Shown here: positions 60,401-64,000 of the stretch, piece by piece
Numbering within the stretch: the first letter of the stretch is position 1
Layout: each line of letters starts with the position of its first letter
NCBI GenBank assembly: GCA_001627335.1
Contig: LUPK01000002.1
Coordinates: 19,406-83,405 of the forward strand
Direction of reading: 5' to 3'
Length of the DNA stretch: 64,000 bases
Origin: Nocardioides sp. REDSEA-S33_B3
Lineage (GTDB): Bacteria > Actinomycetota > Actinomycetes > Propionibacteriales > Nocardioidaceae
Made by a program: the position numbers and the translations under genes
Notes under the pieces: model-generated
The model's database searches: none
What the model saw: the letters and a program-made list of their open reading frames with translations, nothing else
Told to the model about the DNA's origin: nothing

Positions 60401-60998
60401 GGCCGTGGTCCATCAGCTCGAGGAAGTAGTTGTCCCGGCCCAGGATGTCCTGGAAGTCGCCGGCCGCCTTGCGGGCGGCGTCGTAGTTGCCGTAGCGCAG
60501 GTGCACCTGCACCTCGCCCGAGGGGCAGCCGGTGGTGCCGATGATGCCCTTGGAGTGCTGGGCCAGCAGCTCGCGGTCCATGCGGGGGTGCTTGAAGAAG
60601 CCGTCGCGCCACGATCCGGTGGAGAGCCGGAAGAGGTTGTGCATCCCCTCGGTCGACTCGCTGAGCAGCGTCATGTGCGTGTAGGCACCGCGCGCCGAGA
60701 CGTCGTCGGGGCCACCGTCGTAGAAGTTGACGCCCTTCTTCTCGAAGCGGCTGATGTTGGGGGTGAAGTAGGCCTCGATGCCGATGATCGGCTTGACCCC
60801 CGCGGCCTTGGCCTTGGAGTAGAACTCGTAGGCGCCGAACACGTTGCCGTGGTCGGTCATCGCCACCGCCGGCATGCCCAGGTCGGCGGCCCGCTGGGTG
60901 AGGTCGCCGAGGCGGGCGGCGCCGTCGAGCATGGAGTACTCGGTGTGGACGTGCAGGTGGACGAAGGAGTCCTTGGAGGCGGCGGGCCCTGACGGCAT
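57438..60998 (-). CDS. dnaE1: DNA polymerase III alpha subunit
   Basis: A 1186-residue replicative polymerase (DnaE1 type). The N-terminal PHP domain begins FVHLHVHTEYSMLDG with intact metal-binding histidines (H14, H16, H18 region) and MTDHGN, suggesting that its proofreading exonuclease is active as shown for mycobacterial DnaE1. The catalytic aspartates are in MPDFDIDFDERRRG near 420. The GPGRGSGAGS phosphate loop, the YAFNKAHSAAYGLVSY finger and a C-terminal OB domain (ISGLVTSVQRKITKRGD) follow. ATG start with only a weak purine stretch; a -10 lies about 90 bases upstream. Confidence 0.98.
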   Translation of the reverse strand: MPSGPAASKDSFVHLHVHTEYSMLDGAARLGDLTQRAADLGMPAVAMTDHGNVFGAYEFYSKAKAAGVKPIIGIEAYFTPNISRFEKKGVNFYDGGPDDVSARGAYTHMTLLSESTEGMHNLFRLSTGSWRDGFFKHPRMDRELLAQHSKGIIGTTGCPSGEVQVHLRYGNYDAARKAAGDFQDILGRDNYFLELMDHGLDIERRVRDGLLRLADDLKIPLLATNDSHYVNREDAASQEHLLCINSGSTMDIPAGDGPGQRFAFSGDGYYIKSAAEMRELWRDFPAACDNTLLIAERCDVQFTETVGKYMPRFPCPPGENEDSWLVKEVETGLSHRYPGGVPDKVRKQAEYELGVITQMGFPGYFLVVADFINWAKDHGIRVGPGRGSGAGSMVAYALRITDLDPLEHGLIFERFLNPDRVSMPDFDIDFDERRRGEVIKYVTEKYGDDRVSYIVTYGTIKAKQAVKDSSRILGYPFAMGDRITKAMPAAVMGKDVPLQEIFDPQHKRYGEGGEFRQLYDADNDVKRVVDTAIGIEGLKRQWGVHAAGVIMSSEPLIDVIPLLKRPADGAMITQFDYPTCEGLGLIKMDFLGLRNLTVMDDAVKNIKANRGEDVVLEELPLTDPATYALLQRGDTLGVFQLDGGPMRALLRSMRPDTFEDISAVGALYRPGPMGADSHNKYARRKTGREPVEPIHPELAEPLEDVLGETYGLIVYQEQVMAIAQKLAGYSLGQADILRRAMGKKKKAELDKQFEGFSGGMKERGYSDAAIKTLWDILLPFSDYAFNKAHSAAYGLVSYWTAYLKANYPAEYMAALLTSVRDDKDKSAIYLNECRRMKIQVLPPDVNESAANFTPVGTDIRFGLTAVRNVGGNVVDGIVSAREEKGRYTDFNDFLSKVPAHVCNKRVMESLIKAGAFDEMKHRRKALVAIHETAVDQYVDIKRNEAIGQDSLFGGLDEEDSGSFGVSVTIPDIDEWDKMTLLGHERDMLGLYVSDHPLLGLEHVLSQGTDCTIGELMLDESRADGSPICISGLVTSVQRKITKRGDAWAMVTLEDLDGAIDVLLFPSSYQLASTLLVEDAILTVKGRLSKSKDQPEIHGQEVSVPDITDGPSGPVVISLPSTRCTGPVVEQLRDVLATHPGMTEVRLRLMKREQTLVMRLDDRLRVTPTPALFADLKQLLGPGCLTS

Positions 60999-61087
60999 GG
61001 TCGCGCTGCATCCCTTCGGGGGTCGTCGAGTGGGCAGGAATGAGTCGGCCGAGCCGGAGCCCGACGCCGATCCCGGGGAAGGGGATC

Positions 61088-61093
61088 AGACTA
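61088..61093 (-). promoter_or_regulatory. Candidate -10 hexamer of dnaE1
   Basis: TAGTCT on the minus strand about 90 bases before the dnaE1 ATG, in the 173-base gap after the GNAT-chorismate mutase gene. No clear -35 identified. Confidence 0.4.
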
Positions 61094-61171
61094 CGCGAGC
61101 CGACAGCCGGAGACTGCCAGGGCGCTCCGACAGTCCGGGCCGCGGGGCCGTCGTCGCCGTCCTGTCCGGTC

Positions 61172-61909
61172 TCAGTCGGCGGCGGCGTCGAGGGACTCCT
61201 CGACGACCACCCGCACGATCCGCTCCAGCCGGTCGATCCCGAGGGCCGGTGCCCGGGTCGCGAGGTGCTCGGCCACCGCGCGCTCGCGGGCCGGGTCACG
61301 GCGGGTGCTGCTCTTCAGCGGCTGGATGGCGCGGGTCAGCGCCGCCCGGCGGGCCAGCAGGTCGCCGAGCTGGGCGTCGACCTCGTCCACCAACCCGCGC
61401 AGGAACGCCACCGGGTCCTCCCCGGGCCAAGCCAGGCGCACGTCGGGCTCACCCTCCTCGTTGGCCGATCCGTCGGTGCGCTCGAGCTCGACCAGACCGT
61501 GACGGGCGTAGAACTCACGGGCCGGCCGGTTGCTCTCGAAGACCCACAGGCAGAAGCCTTCGGGCTGCCGGGCCGTCACCAGGTCCAGGAGCGCCGCGCC
61601 CACACCGGTGCCCTGGTGGGCGGGCTGGACGTAGAGGTCGTCGAGCCAGCCGGCGGTCGTGCGGGCGTAGCCCACCGGCACGCCCTCGACCTCAGCGACC
61701 CAGGTCTCGGCACCGGGCGCGTGGTCGGCCACGCGCTCACGCAGCCAGCGGCGTACGTCGTCGTCGGAGTGGACCGGGTCCGGCATCGGCGCCGCGCGGC
61801 GGGCCAGCAGGTGGATGAGCGCCAGGGCGTCGGCGTCGTCCTCGTCGGCCGGCCGCAGGACGAGCTCCGACTCCGCCACCGGAGCCGGCGCGGCCTCGTC
61901 AGTGGGCAT
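61172..61909 (-). CDS. GNAT acetyltransferase fused to chorismate mutase-like domain
   Basis: A 245-residue protein with two domains. Residues 10-165 are a GNAT fold: [18 protein letters not shown], then the acetyl-CoA loop [18 protein letters not shown] and [16 protein letters not shown]. Residues 170-245 resemble the AroQ chorismate mutase: [20 protein letters not shown], a K in IQPLKSS, and [16 protein letters not shown] followed by a long helix [10 protein letters not shown]. Known AroQ catalytic positions (Arg, Arg, Lys, Arg) have plausible counterparts but were not aligned. The ATG overlaps rluD by 11 bases. Which acceptor the GNAT part uses, and whether the mutase part is active, is open. 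Confidence 0.85.
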   Translation of the reverse strand: MPTDEAAPAPVAESELVLRPADEDDADALALIHLLARRAAPMPDPVHSDDDVRRWLRERVADHAPGAETWVAEVEGVPVGYARTTAGWLDDLYVQPAHQGTGVGAALLDLVTARQPEGFCLWVFESNRPAREFYARHGLVELERTDGSANEEGEPDVRLAWPGEDPVAFLRGLVDEVDAQLGDLLARRAALTRAIQPLKSSTRRDPARERAVAEHLATRAPALGIDRLERIVRVVVEESLDAAAD

Positions 61910-62837
61910 CGCGGATGACCTCGAGCGCGGCGGCGAGGTCGTCGGGGTAGGTCGACTCGTACTCGACCTCGTCACCGGAGTCCGGGTGGGTGAAGCCCAG
62001 CTTCACCGCGTGCAGCCACTGCCGCTCCAACCCGACCCGACGGGCGAGGACCGGGTCGGCGCCGTAGGTGAGGTCGCCGACGCAGGGGTGCTTGAGCGCG
62101 CTCATGTGGACCCGGATCTGGTGGGTGCGTCCGGTCTCGAGGTGGATCTCCAGGAGACTGGCGAACCGGTGGGCCTCGAGGGTCTCGTAGTGGGTGACCG
62201 AGGCCCGACCGTCGGCCATCACCGCGAACTTGTAGTCGTGCTTGGGGTGCCGCCCGATCGGGGCGTCGACCGTGCCCTGCAGCGGGTCCGGGTGGCCCTG
62301 GACCAGCGCGTGGTAGGTCTTGTCCACGGTGCGGTGGCGGAAGGCGTTCTTGAGCACGGAATAGGCGTGCTCGGACTTGGCGATGACCATCACTCCGGAC
62401 GTGCCCACGTCGAGGCGCTGGACGATGCCCTGCCGCTCGGACGCGCCGCTGGTGGCGATGCGGAAGCCGGCTCCGGCCAGGTGGCCGACGACGGTAGGGC
62501 CGCCCCAACCCGGAGATGGGTGCACGGCGACCCCCACGGGCTTGTCGATCACGACGATCGAGTCGTCGTCGTGGATGATCTTGATCCCCTCGACGATCTC
62601 GGGGACGACCTCGAGGGGGTCGACCAGGCTCGGGATCGTCACGTCGAGCATCGCGCCCGGCAGGACCCGGTCGCTCTTGCCGACGTCATGGCCGTCCAGA
62701 CGCACCAGACCGCCCGCGATGAGGTCGGCCGCGCGGGTGCGCGAGACACCGAACATGCGGGCGATGGCGGCGTCGACGCGCTCGCCCGCGAGCCCGTCGG
62801 GCACGGAGAGCGTGCGCTGCTCGGAGGCCTGGGTCAT
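61899..62837 (-). CDS. rluD: RluA/RluD-family pseudouridine synthase
   Basis: A 312-residue enzyme isomerising uridine in rRNA. An S4 RNA-binding domain (about 12-75: [23 protein letters not shown]) precedes the catalytic domain with the RLD aspartate in [31 protein letters not shown] and the [15 protein letters not shown] motif. ATG overlaps the lspA stop (ATGA), and the pair lspA-rluD is common in bacteria. The exact target uridines are inferred, not seen. Confidence 0.95.
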   Translation of the reverse strand: MTQASEQRTLSVPDGLAGERVDAAIARMFGVSRTRAADLIAGGLVRLDGHDVGKSDRVLPGAMLDVTIPSLVDPLEVVPEIVEGIKIIHDDDSIVVIDKPVGVAVHPSPGWGGPTVVGHLAGAGFRIATSGASERQGIVQRLDVGTSGVMVIAKSEHAYSVLKNAFRHRTVDKTYHALVQGHPDPLQGTVDAPIGRHPKHDYKFAVMADGRASVTHYETLEAHRFASLLEIHLETGRTHQIRVHMSALKHPCVGDLTYGADPVLARRVGLERQWLHAVKLGFTHPDSGDEVEYESTYPDDLAAALEVIRDAH

Positions 62838-63340
62838 GCGCTCTCCTCCTCGACGTCGCGGGTCCCGTCGAGGCGTACGCCGCGGAACGCCTGGAGCAGG
62901 ATCACGCCGGCCGCCACGTTGATGCAGATGTCGGCGATGTTGAAGACCGGCCAGTTCGGCAGCATCAGGAAGTCGATGACGTGGCCGCGCATCGGACCCG
63001 GCTCGCGCAGGACGCGGTCGGTCAGGTTGCCGCTCACGCCCGCCAGCAGGAGCCCCAGCCCCACGGCCCACAGGACGCTGCGCACGCGCAGGCTGAGGTA
63101 GAGGACGACGCACACCGCGACCACCGCCAGGCAGCTGAGCACGACGGTGTACTCGGTGCCGGTGCTGAACGCCGCCCCCGGGTTGCGGGTGAGGTGCAGG
63201 ACCAGGAGGTCGCCGACCAGCGGCACGTCCGGACGGCCGTCGAGGTGACGCACGGCGAGCACCTTGGTGAGGATGTCGACGGCGTACAGGGTGAGCGCGA
63301 CGAGCGCGAGCACCCAGCGGGCCCGGACCGGGGACGTCAT
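62834..63340 (-). CDS. lspA: Lipoprotein signal peptidase
   Basis: A 168-residue membrane aspartic protease that cleaves diacylated prolipoproteins before the lipobox cysteine. Four spans are visible, with catalytic aspartates D123 (GHVIDFL) and D137 (FNIADICIN) and the GNLTDR motif near 104-110. The ATG at 63340 was chosen because it starts the conserved part; upstream in-frame ATG codons would overlap the DksA-like gene. It completes the lipoprotein pathway with Lgt. Confidence 0.96.
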   Translation of the reverse strand: MTSPVRARWVLALVALTLYAVDILTKVLAVRHLDGRPDVPLVGDLLVLHLTRNPGAAFSTGTEYTVVLSCLAVVAVCVVLYLSLRVRSVLWAVGLGLLLAGVSGNLTDRVLREPGPMRGHVIDFLMLPNWPVFNIADICINVAAGVILLQAFRGVRLDGTRDVEEESA

Positions 63341-63363
63341 GGGGCGGAGGGGATCCTCCGGGG

Positions 63364-64000
63364 CTATCGCCGCTCCTCGCGCTGCTTGCATGTCATGCAC
63401 AGTGTGGCACGGGGGAAGGCCATCAGACGAAGCTTGCCGATGGGCTGGCCGCACGACTCGCACACGCCGTAGGTGCCGTCCTCGATGCGCGCCAGCGCCC
63501 GATCGATCTGCGCGAGCTTCTCGCGCTCGCTGTTGAGCACGCTCATCTCGTGGTCGCGCTCGAACGTGGTGGCGCCGAGGTCGGCCTGGTCCTGCCCGGC
63601 CCCGTCACCGGAGTCACGCATGAGGCCCGACAGCTCGTCCTCCTGCTCGGCGACGATCTCCAGGCTGTGGGCGCGCTGCTCCTCGAGCTCGGCCATCACC
63701 TCGGCCAGCTCGGCAGGGGTCCAGGCGTCCTCGCCCTCCTTGACCACCAGGGTGTCGGCAGCGGCCTCGGGGGCAGGTGTCGGCTTCTTCACGGGAGCAG
63801 TCTTCTTGCTCGGGGCCTTCTTCGCAGGGGTTTCCGCGGGTGCTGCAGCCTTCTTTGCGGCCGCATCCTTCTTCGCGGGCGCTGCCTTCTTCGCGGGCGC
63901 TGCCTTCTTCGCGGGCGCAGCCTTCTTCGCGGGCGCAGCCTTCTTGGCCGGCGCAGCCTTCTTGGCCGGCGCAGCCTTCTTGGCCGGCGCAGCCTTCTTC
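63364..64000 (-). CDS. TraR/DksA-like zinc finger protein with H1-like tail (partial)
   Basis: At least 211 residues; the start lies beyond the right edge because the frame stays open to base 64000. The visible N-terminal part is seven KKAAPA repeats followed by [19 protein letters not shown], resembling histone H1-like tails. Then come a coiled-coil stretch ([20 protein letters not shown]) and, at the C-terminus, a DksA/TraR finger with CESCG..P and CMTCKQ cysteines. DksA-type proteins bind RNA polymerase through the secondary channel; the basic tail may bind DNA or RNA. A GTG at 63792 could be an internal start, but codons upstream look truly coding. Upstream of lspA, as often in actinobacteria. 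Confidence 0.88.
   Translation of the reverse strand, partial: KKAAPAKKAAPAKKAAPAKKAAPAKKAAPAKKAAPAKKAAPAKKDAAAKKAAAPAETPAKKAPSKKTAPVKKPTPAPEAAADTLVVKEGEDAWTPAELAEVMAELEEQRAHSLEIVAEQEDELSGLMRDSGDGAGQDQADLGATTFERDHEMSVLNSEREKLAQIDRALARIEDGTYGVCESCGQPIGKLRLMAFPRATLCMTCKQREERR
63868..64000 (-). repeat. 18-bp repeat encoding KKAAPA
   Basis: Just over seven head-to-tail 18-base units running to the edge of the window, all in frame within the DksA-like gene; two forms alternate in the last bases (GCG or GCC for alanine). Confidence 0.9.

Noticed and set aside
63868..64000. Repeat array as CRISPR or non-coding satellite
   Set aside because: The 18-base units are in frame inside the DksA-like gene and have no spacers.

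Overview
The window is about 70% GC by eye and packed with genes that share ATGA/GTGA stop-start overlaps and often start with GTG. Gene content points to a high-GC actinobacterium of the Nocardioides type (inference). The evidence is a bifunctional PriA instead of separate HisA and TrpF, an ANTAR regulator like PdtaR, an AftD-like arabinosyltransferase, DUF2613, DUF3068 and HGxxPAAW small proteins, and a DksA/TraR-type protein with a lysine/alanine-rich tail. From memory, the gene order from polA to lspA also resembles Streptomyces and Mycobacterium chromosomes. No insertion sequence, prophage or CRISPR array was seen, so this looks like core chromosome with a few accessory insertions.

Layout: (1) 1-14.7 kb is a cell-envelope locus: two methyltransferases, a DUF3068 membrane protein, a membrane acyltransferase, a 1411-residue AftD-like GT-C enzyme, a GT4 glycosyltransferase, further multi-span membrane proteins and a Wzx-like flippase. 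(2) 14.7-19.4 kb holds polA, a hotdog thioesterase, a GNAT protein and a DUF554 protein that seems to start at CTG. (3) 19.6-25.3 kb is a branched-chain amino acid ABC transporter whose binding protein gene converges on the livHMGF operon; LivH carries an extra extracytoplasmic domain. (4) 25.5-28.6 kb holds pdtaR, an odd tRNA with anticodon CAA, a small HTH-LAGLIDADG protein directly behind it, and pyk. (5) 28.7-41.4 kb holds gltBD, lgt, a Sco1-type lipoprotein, trpABC, three small membrane proteins and hisI. (6) 41.5-48.1 kb is an insertion within the histidine genes: a 1608-residue secreted repeat protein and a HerA-like ATPase interrupted by an in-frame TAG. (7) 48.2-53.8 kb is the hisDCBH-orf-priA-hisF operon. 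(8) 53.8-64 kb holds a LON-domain protein, ybaK, a DUF3352 protein, dnaE1, a GNAT-chorismate mutase fusion, rluD, lspA and the DksA-like gene, which runs off the right edge.

The genes connect functionally. PriA can supply the TrpF step missing from the trp cluster. Lgt and LspA, both here, would process the LivK and Sco1 lipoproteins. The envelope locus probably builds and exports a glycan.

The main points for follow-up are the tRNA/LAGLIDADG pair, the TAG splitting the HerA-like gene, the GNAT-chorismate mutase fusion, the absence of trpE from its usual place, and a repeated promoter layout. In that layout a TANNNT hexamer lies 6 or 7 bases before the start codon of at least nine genes, which predicts leaderless mRNAs.
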